A DNA stretch of 64,000 nt from Cyanoderma ruficeps. Taxonomy: Eukaryota > Chordata > Aves > Passeriformes > Timaliidae. The stretch is from the NCBI GenBank assembly GCA_008694505.1, contig VZDJ01000623.1, forward strand, positions 7,160,194 to 7,224,193. Reading direction: 5' to 3'. The position numbers and the translations under genes were made by a program. Shown here piece after piece: positions 28,975 through 42,900 of the stretch (within the stretch, counting starts at the first letter, position 1; each line of letters starts with the position of its first letter). Below the pieces are notes generated by a model that searched no databases, was not told where the DNA came from, and saw only the letters and a list, made by a program, of their open reading frames with translations.

Positions 28975-29279
28975 TGTTGCTTGCTGAGGCTGGGAGTATC
29001 CCACTTCAGGGACAGAAAGATGAGGCTTCACACAGCAGCAGTTCAAGGGAACAACTCTTTAATTCAAAAATCTGACTCCATTTATATACATTTGTACAAA
29101 GGTCAAGAGATTGGCTACTTCAGGTTGCCACCTCTCTAACCTGGATGGTGGACATCACCATCAATCAATTCTTCCCTCAGAGGAGAAGTGTGCAAACATT
29201 CTAAAAATACACATTGTTTAGATGAAGCTGCATGAGAATCTACAGCATGAAGACAGAAGGCAGAAAATTCAGGGTGACA
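28975..29279 (-). mobile_element. Diverged relative of the ERVK-type LTR at 3346-3648
   Basis: About 305 bases align collinearly with the LTR in GNAT3 intron 5, from TGTTGCTTGCTGAGGCTGGG to CAGGGTGACA. Shared blocks include 'GGTCAAG(A/G)GATTGGCTAC' and 'CCTGGATGGTGGACATCACC'. Both copies lie in the same orientation and keep the ATTAAA-like signal on the minus strand. I found no matching 6-base duplication, so this copy is older, truncated, or has different true ends. Confidence 0.7.
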
Positions 29280-29464
29280 GGAGGAGTCCTTCCTTCTTGT
29301 TGTGCTCCAAAGCTGAAGCTTTCAGCTGAGCTAAGGTGGCATTTTGGGTTCCTTTTGAACTTTGAGCAATGTTTGCTGTGTCCTGGTCCTTAAATCAGAG
29401 ACATCTGTAACACAGCTAACAGCAATGTTGTAGTCCTCTTAGCTTCACTAAATGGTATCTTAAG

Positions 29465-29935
29465 TATCATAAAGTCATAAAACCATTGCATAGTTTGGGT
29501 TGGAAGGGACCCTAAAGGTCATCTCATTGCACTCCCCCTGCCACAGGCAGAAACATCTTTTCCTGGACCAGGTTGCTCAAGCCCCCTCCTAACCTGGTGC
29601 TGAACATTTCCAGGGATGGGACACCCACAATTCTTCTGGGCAACCCATTCCAGTGCTTTGCCAATCTCATAGTCAAGAATTTCTTTCTAATATCCAATGT
29701 AAACCTTCCCTCTTTCAATTCAAAGCCACTCCCCCTTGTCCTGTCATTACAGGTTCCAGCTCTCTGGTAGCCCCCTTTAGCTGCTGGAAGCTTCTCAAAG
29801 GTCTCCCTGGAGCCTTCTCTTCTTCAGGCTGAACAACCCCAACTGTCTCAGCCCTTCTTCTCGAACAGGTGCTCCCGCCCTCTGGTTCATACTCGTGGCT
29901 TCATCTGGACTGGCTCCAGAGGTTCGTGTCCATTG
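29465..29935 (-). mobile_element. CR1 LINE 3' fragment with ORF2 C-terminus remnant
   Basis: About 470 bases are the reverse complement of a CR1 3' end. They start with CATAAAGTCATA-type tail motifs and run through 'GGTTGGAAGGGACC', 'CACAGGCAG...TTTTCCTGGACCAGGTTGCTC' and 'CAGGCTGAACAACCCCAACTGTCTCAGCC'. The minus-strand frame 29718-29524 reads like the end of CR1 ORF2 (for example DIRKKFLTMRLAKHWNGLPR). It is 5'-truncated and immobile. It follows the LTR relative by about 185 bases. Confidence 0.9.
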
Positions 29936-32900
29936 TAAATTTCATTAATAGAAGGTCTCAAGGTCTTGGACTGGGCAGAATAATTCATTTAATATGTACC
30001 ATATATCTTTATACTGTTTTGAAAGCTTTTTCATTGTGACAGTGGCATCTCTAGGGACTATTTTTGGGCTTGCCAGAGATGGTAATGGTAGTGTTTGTTT
30101 TAGATAGCTGGCTTTCTTCCAATTAATTATGGCTCTTTATGAATCATTTTGTTTGGAAATCTTTTATAGAGATTACATGAGCATGACAGAAGGTATTCAG
30201 AAAGAACTTTGCAATTATAAATTGCCAAATGCTATTAAAAGGAATTGTCAACATCCTCGCTAAAGACAGATACAATCCTTTAAATGCACCTCAGCACAGC
30301 AACCGTCTGGTAATAGTCCACTTAGTGTGTGATTTTAGCCTTGGTGTGAAAGTATTAGGATTTAAAATTACTGTAAAATAATGCGCCATAATTGTTACCA
30401 GTATCTGATTTGGGCATCACTGAATGGGTGGTGACAGATAATACAAACAGTAGTTGCCATAGGAATGGTTCATTTGGATTTTAGTACTGTATTATAGCAC
30501 ATCTACAGGTGGTTTTGGGAATCCTTTCAGAATCTTTGAGCAGCATATTCCATATTAATGGTTAGTTGAACAAGAAAAATGAAAGATGCTTGATGCTTGA
30601 ATGTTACTGATATGTAAAAACAGAGAGGAAATAGGTCTTTTCTTATCAGGAGTGTGATATACATGAACTGCAATGGAATTCAAACTGTGATAAATCTCAA
30701 CTTCAGGCTCATGACAATCTTTATTTATGTACTTTGTACACCACTTCATATGGCCAACAACGTCTACTTTCCTACCCATTTTGAAATTCAGGGCCCAAAA
30801 ATATTAGAATCTCAAAAATCATTATCATTACTAAATTGGCTTCTATTTCTGAGAAAAATTAGACAAAAACAGTAACAAAAGGATTTTGACTATGTCTTTT
30901 GGCAGGCAGGGACTGTGAACAGCTTCTGCACATCAGCCTCCTCTTTAGGGCACTGCTTGAAAAGGGGGAAAGTGTGAGTCCAAGCCCTACACGTGCAGCA
31001 GTACAGAAATGACAGCAAGTGTTGGGACAATTATTTTTAAAGCCAACTGTCCCCACTGCACATCTGCTTCCAAAGTTTGCTGTCTGGATATTACATCAAA
31101 CACTTCACATTTGTTCACTACACCCTCACTGAAATGTATATATAACCAGATCTCCCTCTGGGCATCTGCTGGGGAACAAAATTCACCCTGTGAGAACACA
31201 TGGAAATTAAATGCTTGTACCAGGCCTGAAGTCACTGCTTCCTGCCCTCTGATGTGGCCATGGTTGTCAGGAAGTAAATTTAAGACTTAATGTTTTAAAT
31301 TTGGTTCCTCTGCTCAACTCACTGAGTCCTTCCCACCCCTCAACTTCTTCACTTTCCAGGCTGCCGAGTGTATACACTGAGGAAAAGCTTGAAAAGGAAC
31401 ACTGAAATAAAATATCCAGTGGGGTATTCACTTCTGAGAGTGAGCCCCGGGGGATTGCCCAGAGGAGGGAGAGGATGCCAGTTTGTTTGGGATCAACAAT
31501 TACAAAGCTTTCCAGCACTGTTCTCCTCCACAGGTTATGCTCAGTCAGAAGGGAAATGCAAGCGGGAATTTACCTGAAATTACAATATCCTTTTTTAAAT
31601 TTGCATGTACCACTACGAAAATATTCTCCACAGATCTCCCAATCCAATATTTTAAGTCTTTTATGAGGGACTTGAATTCCCTGAACAAAGCACTAGGATT
31701 AGCACTCCTAGGTTCTAAAACAACGCACAGCCAGCAACCCTCTTCCATTAGAAACCTAATTGAAGTACAACAGGAACTGATCACAACTCACTTTTAGGAG
31801 TTTTATTTTCAGCCACCAGTGCCCTACCAAGTCCCTCACCTCACATTGCTCTTCTGATTTAGGGAAGCTCATCTTGGCATTCCTTGAGGCTTGCATTTGA
31901 ATGTGGTAAAGTTTTATTCCTCACTGGTGCATTAAGAGCCAGAGCTAAACAATTTTTTTGAGTGGGAACCTCTGAGATTCAGAGACTTGAGTCCCTTTCA
32001 ACATGACTGGTTACCTAATGCTGGTCTATACACAGAACTGAAAATATCTGTCATGCTTCAGGTCATGTTTTCCTGTGATGAAGAGAAGCAGACACAGTTC
32101 CAGCTAGATTTTGCTTTTTGTGGTCTGGTTCATCTGATCTGAGAAACCTTTTGGCTCAGATAGCTCCTCCTGCCTGTCTCCAGCACTCAGCATATTTGGG
32201 GCTGAGTGAGTGTCTGAGCTCTCTGATGGCTCCTCTTGTCTTCTCATGTTAATGGCCCCAGCCTGGGGCAAGAGTCAGAGCAGAACTCACCAGCTCTGAG
32301 AGGGAGCTGCAGGATTCTCCTCTTTTGCCTTTATACGATGAGGGAATCAGGAATAACAAAATACAACCACTTCCTTTCTCAGTTGCTTCTTCCTGAATAT
32401 TAATTTGTCCTTTGGTAGCAGGCCAGAAATTCCTACATGTGAAACAGAACAATATCCCTGCTGTCACTAATTTACTGTCAAAATTCCTATTAAATTAAGC
32501 CCTGTACTTCTAGCCTTGGCATGTGGGTGTCAATCACAGACTGAGTTTTCCATGCTATCTGTTCTGAATTATCTACATCACAGGCATGTACCATACCAGT
32601 GCTGAGATATGGCATCCAATTTACTGTCTGTAGGCAATTAGAGCAAGTACAAGACAGAAGACAAATTTAAACTATATCATTTTAATGTGATTAGCATTTG
32701 AAGATTAATCAATCCAATTTACTTCCCAGGAACTTTCAGAGAGTGAGAATTCCCTGAAGAATCTGTCTGGATGAATTCACTTCAGGAAAAGCATCTTCAG
32801 ATTATCGATCAATCAGCCAGTCATACATTTCTCTGTCAAGTTAGGTTTTGGCTGCAACTTTCAGGACACTAAAGAGAAAGTTTTTTCTAAAATGTCATCT

Positions 32901-34876
32901 CTTCCAAGCTTCTATTTCCCCTCCTTGTTTTTGAAACCCTCATTTGAAACCCAGGAGGCATTCTCCACTGAATGAAAACTTCACTTGATTCACAATGGCT
33001 CACTAGTGAAACTGGAATGTGGAGCTGATTGAAAAATTTTGGGAATAAAAATATCTCTGCAAATTGGAATGTTAAAACATAGTGATTTCAGTATGCCAAG
33101 AGCATTCCTTTTGGCTGTGGTAACATAGAGCCTGCTGGGAATCAGGACCACTAACATTGACTTGTCCCTGCAAACAAACTATGGGAGTGATTCTTTGACC
33201 TTCCATGACAAATTCTCCACTTAATGTTAATTAGGTAGTAGAGCATTTCTCTGCAGTCTCTAGGACACTTTTTACATTGGACAAAACAAAACCTAGAATT
33301 ACCTTTTGGAAAGTTGACTAAATCCCAGGAAAATCCCTGCCTACAGGTAGGTGGCAGGCTCTCTCCTGTCTGCCTCCCCAAAGGAATTACAAAGCCTTCC
33401 TCAAAAAGCCATGGATGGCTTGTGTCCAGCCAGGAGGGAATGATTCACATGCAGCTGGGACCAGCTTGTGAGCTGAGAAACAAAAGCCTCAAGGAAACCT
33501 TTCTTTCCTGTTACTTACACTCAGAAACTGGATTTTGTTGATGAGTAACAAGCAAATCTGAGAGAAAACCTAGTGAGGAACAGTGTAATTTGGTAATTCA
33601 GAGAATGGCATCAGGTATAGGGAATAGGTAACAACAGGCATCTTAATTCTGGAAACCATGTTTCTGAGAAATTCTCAGAACCATTCAGTTTATTTTCATG
33701 CTGTGTTTTAAATTTTCTACAGTTTTGACTTCTCTGCATGTGTGTTTTACTGATGAGCATAGAAGGTGAGAGATGTCAGACTGATGCTGACAGAGATACA
33801 AATTCTCTGTTTATGCATTGCTGGCTGACTTTCCCCCCTCCCTATCCATCCTTACTAAGATAAAAATCCCACTGCACTTTTCCTAGTAAGGCATGTCTTT
33901 TTGGTCCAGAAATAGCATGGAGAGTGATCACTTCCTCCCACTGCCTGCTCATAGTGCTTCCCAGCAGTGTGGGTGACAAACAGGTACTGGTGTCTCTGTT
34001 CCATCAGGAGAGTCTTCATTACGTGGCAAAAAATGTCAGAAGCACTGGAATTCATCACATTAAATGCAGGCATCCCAGGCATAGAGCCAGTCAGTTAGGC
34101 TTTTTAGTTCATGGAGAGAAATAATCACTTTCAGTCTAATAAAGATAAAACAGGCCAGGTGACAGCTTTAGAGGAGCCTGTTTTCCTGGTTTGGTTTTTG
34201 CAGGAACTCCAAGGTGACTAGCTGTGATGGAAGCAGCCGTACTGAAGACAGCAAGGGTAAGAGGACGCTAATCACATTGTTTTTCATAATAATTTGAGAT
34301 GAGATGACTCCTTATTTCCTCCTATCCCCTCAAATACCTATGACTTAGCTGAGCTTGAACAGTGGCTTGGGAAAGGATCTGTATTTAAAGTCAAGACACC
34401 TTTCTGGTTGGAACATATTGAGAAAAGGATGTGGGAAAAAAATGTGAAAGCCCTCGCCTCTGTTCATCCCTCTGTACTGAATATTTAATTCCTCCAAAGG
34501 AGGAGGAGAAGCCACTGTACACAGAGATGGGAGTAACATAAAATTTCAGCAGACAACTGCCCTGTGGGTCCCCAGTCAGCATCCTGGGAAAGACTTTGGC
34601 AGCTCAGTAAGATCCAGGAGGAGGAGCACACACAGTTCTGCTCTGTCTGACCACTGGCACTTGGCCCTTTGCAGATCCCTAACTGCAGCTGAGGGAGGAC
34701 AGCAGGAGGTGTGCCTGGGCTTCAGTGATACCAGCAAGTTACGGCTCCAGTTCTGATGCTCTGAAGCTGCTGCTCCTCTTCTGTCACACAGTCAAAGCAC
34801 ATCAGAGGGAATCTGAGCTTTGAGATTTGGTTCTTAACTCATCATGGTGTATAAGAAATCAGTAAAAAAAAAAAAA

Positions 34877-34912
34877 GGCAGGGGAAGGAAGAACGGCAGG
34901 GGAAGGAAGCAC
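34877..34912. repeat. 18-bp tandem duplication
   Basis: Two copies of a purine-rich 18-base unit (GGCAGGGGAAGGAAGAAC) differ at one base and directly follow a run of A residues. Confidence 0.7.
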
Positions 34913-35429
34913 AAAACAGAGGATCATCAAAGACTAGTGCAGGTCTTGATCTAGGTGGCACTCTGAATGCTCTTTCAATGTCCATATTGTTTTTCAGGAG
35001 CCATCAGTTTCAAGACATCAATCTGCATTTGAAGTCTTGATCCACCAAATTATTAATGCAGATTTTCTCCCTTCTGACAGTTAGTCTTATTTATGTTGAA
35101 ATGTTTAGAAGGTCATTTTACTGCCATTTTATTAATTTGCTGCTGTAGTTAGTCTAGCTTTTCACATCAAGGTATTTCATCCCTCTCTCAAAGCATACCT
35201 ATTAATTTCAGTTTCAAGTTTTAAAATTATTTAAGAGTCGAAATAAGTCTGTGCAGCACTGCCAATATCTCAAAGTCTGAAAGCAGCATTTCCATAGCAA
35301 AAGCCCCCAGTTGCCCCAGTAACAAAACTGTGAGGTGCAAACAGTAATAACAGAATTTTGGCTATCTTTCTAAGCCACTCTGCAATATGACATAATTTGA
35401 AAATGAGACTGAAAAATCCTGTAAAGGAA

Positions 35430-35471
35430 CAGATATTTTGTATGTACAAGCAGATATTTTGTATGTACAAG
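35430..35471. repeat. Exact 21-bp tandem duplication
   Basis: A 21-base unit starting CAGATATTTTGTATG occurs twice in succession without a mismatch, which points to a recent duplication. It is not part of a recognised element. Confidence 0.85.
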
Positions 35472-38400
35472 CATCCATATTATTACAGTGCAGCAGCCTC
35501 AGCATCACTCACAGGCATTAGTAAGTCATGGAATCATAGAAACATGGAAGACGCCCAGTTGGTACAGACCCACAAGCATGAAAGCCTGAATTTCAAGTAA
35601 GCTTCAAGAGTATACTGTTCATGTCAGTGACAAAGTGTTCACCCTTTACTGGTGCCTACAAATGCATAACTGAAGGTTTCATCATGTGCACATGTACCAC
35701 ACCTGCTTTTCATAAACACCCCACACCTACATTGCAGGTAAGCTCATAAAATGTCTTATTTAGAAAGAGGCCAGTTATGTACGTGAAGTTTGTGTTATCC
35801 ATTCCTTTTTTTACAAATCAAGATAAGACTTGATCTTTAACCTGCATTCTGGAAAATATTAATACCTTGATCTTTAAGCATCTGTACTCTATTAAAAGTC
35901 AAAGCCTTTGAAATACAGATGTGCTGTATTGATTAACCTGGTTTCTCACATCATATCTTGGCTCTCTTTTCATCCACAAAGACCAACCCCAATACCCAAA
36001 AAAAGAACTCTGGACGGGAGTTGAAGTACCCTAGCAATTTAAATGTCTACTGTTACATGTCTGTGAATAGAATAATCCTCTCATCCTCATCTTTCCAGCC
36101 TCATTTCAGTCGATGCCAGCCAAAGCAGCCACCATTTGGGAGAGTGCTGGAGACAGAGCTGACCCCTGTGCTGAGGCTGCAATCACAGAGTGCTGGGAGA
36201 GAAATCATGTTTCCTCGAATTGTGACACAGACATTTTCATCTGAGTGATGATTTCATTCATACAGAACAGGTCAATGTAATTACCATAACCTACTCCACA
36301 CATCTTCTGCATCATGAGTGGTTTTTCATCATCTCCTCCAGAGCACCACTTCTGTATCATTTTGATACTGAATTGGACACTACCTGCCATTTATCTAAAA
36401 AACTCACAAATTCAAGGCTGTGAGATCTTGCTGATATGTTTTCCTGCTAGGGAAGTGTCTTTCTGTAAAAGACAGGAGCCCACTCTCATACTGACTCATG
36501 ACCACCTTCACATTTGTGTTTGCATTCTCAAGGCAACCATCAGAAAACAGGCTGAAAAACAGAGGCCATAGAGAAGGACAAAAATCACTCTGTAAAATGA
36601 TCTGGGTTACAATTATCAGCCTCAACATTTCACGTTTTATTTCTAACCTACAGTACCAGCTCAGAGCCTGGAGACATCAATATTTTATACCTTTAATGTA
36701 ATCACTTCCTGTGCACTGCATAATATTATATCTCTTTGTAGGCTACATATTAGCAACAGAAGAATCATTAATTAATACTTTCAAATAAGATTTAATTCAG
36801 ATTTTTGTGCCTTTATAATAAATAAATAATATCTTCTCACTATCATTATCTTATTATTAACAATCTTGCTTTCTAATGTATTTTACTACATAATTAACGA
36901 TGTCATATATTCTTAAAGGCACACATCTATTGAAATAACCAACCTCAGGTCAAAAATTTGGAAAAAAAATTCCATTAAAAAAGCTACTATAGAACAAGTG
37001 AAAATTACAAAAGGGGCAAGAAACTTTTCATCTCTGGAAATACTCTTGAAATGCAGTAAATTCATTATATCACTGACAAGTTCATAATTGGTCATCCCTG
37101 GAAGGGGAGATTTTGAGAACTGTGAGACTCACAGAATGAAACTATGATGAAATACCTGTAGGGATATGAAATATTTTGGTTCCCTTTGTGGTTATGTTTT
37201 AATCTCAAAGCAATAATTACATCCCCAGAGTGTCATACTTTTACACAGATGATCTCATCACTCTCTTCTTTCTTTCAGCAGAAATAATATTTAGAAGAAA
37301 TGAGATAAATGCAACGAAGCTGAGCTTCAATAAAAGACTAAATTGTGCAGAATTTAATGTAAAAAGATCTTGAACAGAGATCATCAATGCAGTAATAAAC
37401 ATATATCCATTTCTTCATTGTTCCATTGTGGAAGAGTGGATGCTGGCTCAAGGGGAACTTGTGTTTTAGCTCGTAAAACTGGCTTTTATAATGAGTGGGT
37501 GTTGGGAGACCACAGACAAAGAGTCAGACAGGGAAACCAGAAAATTCACTGCCGTGGAAGCAAGTCTTAGGTGGAAATTGCTTCCACAAGTGAGCATAGA
37601 ATGAGTGGCTGCAAAAGAAAATATGTAGTTATATTCCATGATTCACACACTGGTTTTATGAAAATAGCAAAAGACTGAATTAGATTTGAGTGCATGTGGT
37701 TTGTACTTCTCCACAAATCTGGGAATTAGCCTGCACTAGATTAGGGTGCAGCCAAGAAATGCCAAAGTATATAGCCAATATTTTGTGCTAGAGTGCAGCT
37801 GGGGTTTGAGACAGCAGACCTAAAGAAACCCAAAACTGATGAGTGGGACACGCAACACCTACCTTCTCACTCTACCTGGACCCAGTAATTTCTAAGAAAA
37901 GGGTGTCTTGGTGTGAGAAGACACAGGGAGTAAAGAAAGGCCACCAAACTGAGGAAGGACATTCCAGAGACTGCTTCAGAGGAATATGACTTTTGTGTGT
38001 CCTCCTGAGGGATCACAGTGTGTATGACAAACATCTGCCTAAGATGGAGGGACAAGGATTGAGTGACTTCTACCATCACCTTTCTCAGAAGAGTTTCCTG
38101 TTCACCAACAGCCATAAAAAGCAAGTCCCAGCATTAGTTCACAGCAGCATGGATGGGTTTGGGGGCAGGAGAGAGAAATATACTCCTTACTCATCAGCTC
38201 AACCCAGAGAGGAGGTCTCTCTGCTGTTCCCTGTGTAGGTGGTGGCAGCCAGCAAGGCAGGTGCTGCCAGGACTTGGCAAAGTGTGTCTGTGTGCATGGA
38301 ACAGGAGCACTGCCAAAGGCACACAGTTCCTGATGGGAAATGCTTTGTGAATGCTGGCTGAGGCCAAAGCCAGGCTGTTTGCATAAGTGCCATGCTTCTA

Positions 38401-39310
38401 TTAATGATCAGATATCCCAAAATTCCCACAAAGTGTCCTCAGTGAAATCCATCCCTGAGGTTTTTACTGCACATTGAATATATACACTCATGTCTCAGTG
38501 ACAGGACCTGATGTTGCCCAAATTTCTTCTTAGTCACAGAAATCTTGCTTCCAGATTATTCCCACAGCTGTCTGATGGGTGTGGAGGTGTGTGATGGAAG
38601 CAGAAATTAACAAATGAAAACCACTATAGGGTGGCCAAGGTGTATTTTGTTAGAGAAGCGTGTCACCAGCTCAACAGTTGAGTGAAACTCCGTCAAAGTA
38701 AAATCAAATGATGCACAGACTGAGTAGGAATACAAAAGCCTTGAGTCAGTGATTCTCACTATTATTGGTTGCAGGCAAGCAGTGCATATCCATTAGATTA
38801 AACTACAAAAAATATGTCTAAGCATCAGACACAAGGACCAGAAACAGCAAAAAACTAGAATAACTAATGTGGAGTAATAGTGCAGAAGTATTAATACTTA
38901 AGGAAGTAAAACAGTTAAGTAAAAAATAATGTGAGTAAATTCTGAACTTTTCTTTTGCCCTCCAGGACCTTGTCAAAAATGTGACACAATTTAATCCTGA
39001 CTCCACAACTAAAGCAAACCATGTGTATAAATCAGATTCACTGGACAATCACACACACTTTCAGTTCCAGATTTGTCTCTTAAGCTGGACAAACTGTTAA
39101 ACTGTTTTTTAGCCCCAGTTCTTGTGACTCAGATTGGAGGCTGCATAATCCATTTTTCTGTGTAACTTCATTTTTCTTTCTTTTTTTCTTTAATGAAAAA
39201 ATCTGGCTTTCAATAATGTAGAGAAAGGCTTAGACATTCAGAATACAAATCAAAATGTGCAGTGAGGGGGAAGAAAGGGGTGGAGAGAGGGACAGAGGAG
39301 AAATAAGCGG

Positions 39311-39335
39311 GAAGGAAGGAAGGAAGGAAGGAAGG
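39311..39335. repeat. (GGAA)n microsatellite, left of gap
   Basis: A run of GGAA units preceded by a longer purine-rich stretch leads directly into the unknown bases. Confidence 0.9.
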
Positions 39336-39923
39336 NNNNNNNNNNNNNNNNNNNNNNNNNNNNNNNNNNNNNNNNNNNNNNNNNNNNNNNNNNNNNNNNN
39401 NNNNNNNNNNNNNNNNNNNNNNNNNNNNNNNNNNNNNNNNNNNNNNNNNNNNNNNNNNNNNNNNNNNNNNNNNNNNNNNNNNNNNNNNNNNNNNNNNNNN
39501 NNNNNNNNNNNNNNNNNNNNNNNNNNNNNNNNNNNNNNNNNNNNNNNNNNNNNNNNNNNNNNNNNNNNNNNNNNNNNNNNNNNNNNNNNNNNNNNNNNNN
39601 NNNNNNNNNNNNNNNNNNNNNNNNNNNNNNNNNNNNNNNNNNNNNNNNNNNNNNNNNNNNNNNNNNNNNNNNNNNNNNNNNNNNNNNNNNNNNNNNNNNN
39701 NNNNNNNNNNNNNNNNNNNNNNNNNNNNNNNNNNNNNNNNNNNNNNNNNNNNNNNNNNNNNNNNNNNNNNNNNNNNNNNNNNNNNNNNNNNNNNNNNNNN
39801 NNNNNNNNNNNNNNNNNNNNNNNNNNNNNNNNNNNNNNNNNNNNNNNNNNNNNNNNNNNNNNNNNNNNNNNNNNNNNNNNNNNNNNNNNNNNNNNNNNNN
39901 NNNNNNNNNNNNNNNNNNNNNNN
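39336..39923. other. Assembly gap of 588 unknown bases
   Basis: All bases are N. GGAA repeats on the left and AAAG repeats on the right show that the gap falls inside a purine-rich tetranucleotide array. Apparent open frames crossing it are artefacts. Confidence 0.98.
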
Positions 39924-39944
39924 AAGAAAGAAAGAAAGAAAGAA
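39924..39944. repeat. (AAAG)n microsatellite, right of gap
   Basis: Five AAAG-type units continue from the gap edge. The change from GGAA on the left to AAAG here means the hidden array is compound. Confidence 0.88.
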
Positions 39945-42900
39945 TCTACATTGTTTTACACACATCTAATAAGCAGTTCCAGAAGGAGGATCACACCTCA
40001 GTCTCGGTGTGAGTCTCTCTCTTGAGCTAAGGAGTAGCACTAGTATCACCCAGAACCAGCAACATGTGTTTTCATATAAATAAGCCACATCTGTGGACAC
40101 AACCTTTTCTGTACCTATTTTTTTGTACATACGCCCACCTGTCTTGGGCTGATTAAATCTGCCTGATGGAGCTAGAAGCCTTTACCCCTCCAGCTGCTGA
40201 GAGACTGAAGTAATTAGGAGATAGGGAAATAAGCTCTGTGTCATCTGAGCTATTTTGAAGTATTCCTTTTCTTTTGCAATTCACTTGCATTTCTGTGCTC
40301 CACACCTCTCTGTTTATTTGTACCTGTCCCCTTTCAAGCAGAAAGACTGTTGAGCATCGTGTCCATGTAACCAAACCCTCTCTGACCAAAGAGGTTCAAT
40401 GCATTTCTTCATGGAATTTGAAAGTCCTGCAGTGGATCATCTGCCTTCCAGGAGGAGCAGAGCTCTGCCAGCAGCCACCTCTATATTGAGACCCACAGCC
40501 TTCAGGAAACCACCATGTCTGTGCCATTCTTGCACATTAACTCCTTTAAATTTTTTTTCTTTATGAGCAATGAAACAAAAGGTTAAGAGCAGGAATGTTT
40601 GTAACTAACATATCTGTTTTCTCCTCCTGTTTTTGTCAAAGGTTGCCCACTTGCTGTTCCAGTAGAGTATAATACTTTCTGGTGTTTTCTATGTACCAAA
40701 GTGTCACTGCAGGGACACAAGCCTTTTTACAGAGAGACATTTATTCAATAGGTCTAAACATTTGAAGCAAAAACCACTGCTTCAAAACTAAATATTTCTT
40801 GCTCCAGGCACTTGCTTCTTGAGAGGTAAATGAGGTCAAGAAGATGATGTAAATTTAACAAGGCAGAACCTAGCAGAATAACTTACAGGCCTGGATCATG
40901 GAGTGCTGCTGTATCCTTTGCCTGGATGCAAACTTTACATGAAAAAAGAAAAAAAGGGATTTGTCTTCTAAAAAACAGAATGTATTGAAAAATAGGTCAG
41001 CATGCCATGTGCAATTCATAATGCATATTACCTTAAGTATTCCTCAGGGCTTGACCCGTAAATGTAAAAGGAACTTAAAAAACGGTTAGGACAGAAAGGA
41101 GACAATACCTTCTGTATTTTCCTAGAATAAAAGCGTTCAATCCAGCCTCATTCCTGTATCACATCAGGGCATAATGTTAAAAATTTCAGGGACACATTGA
41201 AAGACAACTTCTAAAATAAAGAATTCCTGTAAAGAAAGTGTCAAATTATTGTTTAAAAAAATTGGAGTACATTTTTATTGTGATGAATATATAAAAAATA
41301 TCTCTTTTGTTAGTGTTAGGAAAACAGTGGAGCTGTACTTTCTTTGAATTAGTAGGTATTTAGACGGACCTGAGACTCACAAATAAAAAGCTGTATATAG
41401 AATGAATGAGTTTATGAAAGGTGAGATAAAGCATAACTTCTGCATTTCATTCTATTCCTGTCCTTTTCCCATGAGTACTCCGATGACTGTGATTTTTGTA
41501 CATACTGATGTTTGAGAAGGAAGTTTTGCTCATAAAAATATGAATAATGATGTTTTTAAAATCTGTTCATTCAGAGAGCATGTGCTGCCCAGATTACTCA
41601 TGAACAGTAAAGGATACAACCAAAGATGCCAAGTTAAAAACAGAAAAGTCAGGAAGTGACAGAAATAGTTAAGTAACTCTTTTCAATGCCTTTATGTACA
41701 TGCAATATTAGATAATTTTAATTATACAATCCTAAGCTTTTTTTTCCCCCCACAGATATTCCAGATAGCCACATTATAAGAGCTCAAAAATGACTGTTTT
41801 CTTCATCATAGATTTGATTCTGCAATTTTGTTTTACAGGTCAGATCCCTGGTACTTCTGAGATACACAGCAAGGAGGTTGAGAGCAATCCAGACACAAAA
41901 CCTTCCCCTGACCAGAGCGTGGTGGGGCCAGGATGAAGCTCATCCCTTTGTGAGCCCTCAGGAGCTGGCATGCAGCACCACATCTCCCCTGTCTTCGGCA
42001 AAGATTGGCCAAACTTTCTCCTTTGAGCTTTGCTCACAGGAAAGAGTCATTTAAATATTTATCCATGGTATGTAAACTGTGGAACAGAAGCAGTTCTTCA
42101 AGGCAGAACGTATGATTTCAGTTCAGCATGAAGCAAAATAAATTATTTCCAAAATAATACGTCCACTAAGACTTTTTGATACCAATTAGGGTAATTTTTT
42201 ACTTGCACACAGCTAGGATATAAATCCTAGGCCATGTAAATGTTTAAAAGTACTGTCAGCCCAAGGGAGGTCTAGCAAAAGTCTACTGGTGACAAGAGAT
42301 ATACCTTAATCTTCTCAATATTTTTATAGCTGCTGTTGAAATGTGCAAGACACTGTTCTGATTCAATTTCTGCCACAGCTTCTGAAGATTTACAACAAAT
42401 GAATGTTTTGCCAAAAGTAATTATTCTAGGAAAATTCTATCAGTTTAATGGGGGAAGAAATTGAGTAGAATGCTTATTTTTTATGCTTCAAGAGGTCAAA
42501 TATCTGTTTTTTGAGTGAATGGTTTGAGGGAGGTGTGGGCAGTTATTTTTCAGTACAATCTATTTTATTCAGATATGAGATCAACAACACAAAAGAGGGA
42601 AAATTTAAGTACTGTATATTCTATTACTAGATCAGGAGAAGTTTATATTATAAATTATTTTCTTAAAAGAAAGTGATTAATATTTCCATTGTCCACATGA
42701 AGTGACCTCTGTGCTGAAATAAGGCCCCTTTTCCCCTTCCTTTGACAAAGCCTGGTTTCAGTTTTGCAAAAGACTAATGGTGAGAGAGAAGTTAAATGAT
42801 TCGACCAAGGCCACATAAAAAACTGATAGTGGAATCAGAAACTGAACCTACATTATCTGCTTCCACGAAAGGTTTAGGTACTAATGTGCCCTTTTTTCCT

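Larger units (their letters stand above)
29936..39300. other. Intergenic, no gene recognised
   Basis: About 9.4 kb of AT-rich DNA. It contains an 18-base duplication after a poly-A run (34877-34912) and an exact 21-base tandem duplication (35430-35471). Open frames are short and overlap on both strands without motif support. No LTR or CR1 was recognised; a CATAGAAACAT string near 35530 is too short to call. Confidence 0.55.

Noticed and set aside
35528..35545. CATAGAAACAT string resembling a CR1 tail
   Set aside because: The following bases do not continue into CR1 sequence.
39210..40025. Open frames of more than 250 codons on both strands
   Set aside because: They exist only because 588 unknown bases are read as open; the flanks are tetranucleotide repeats.
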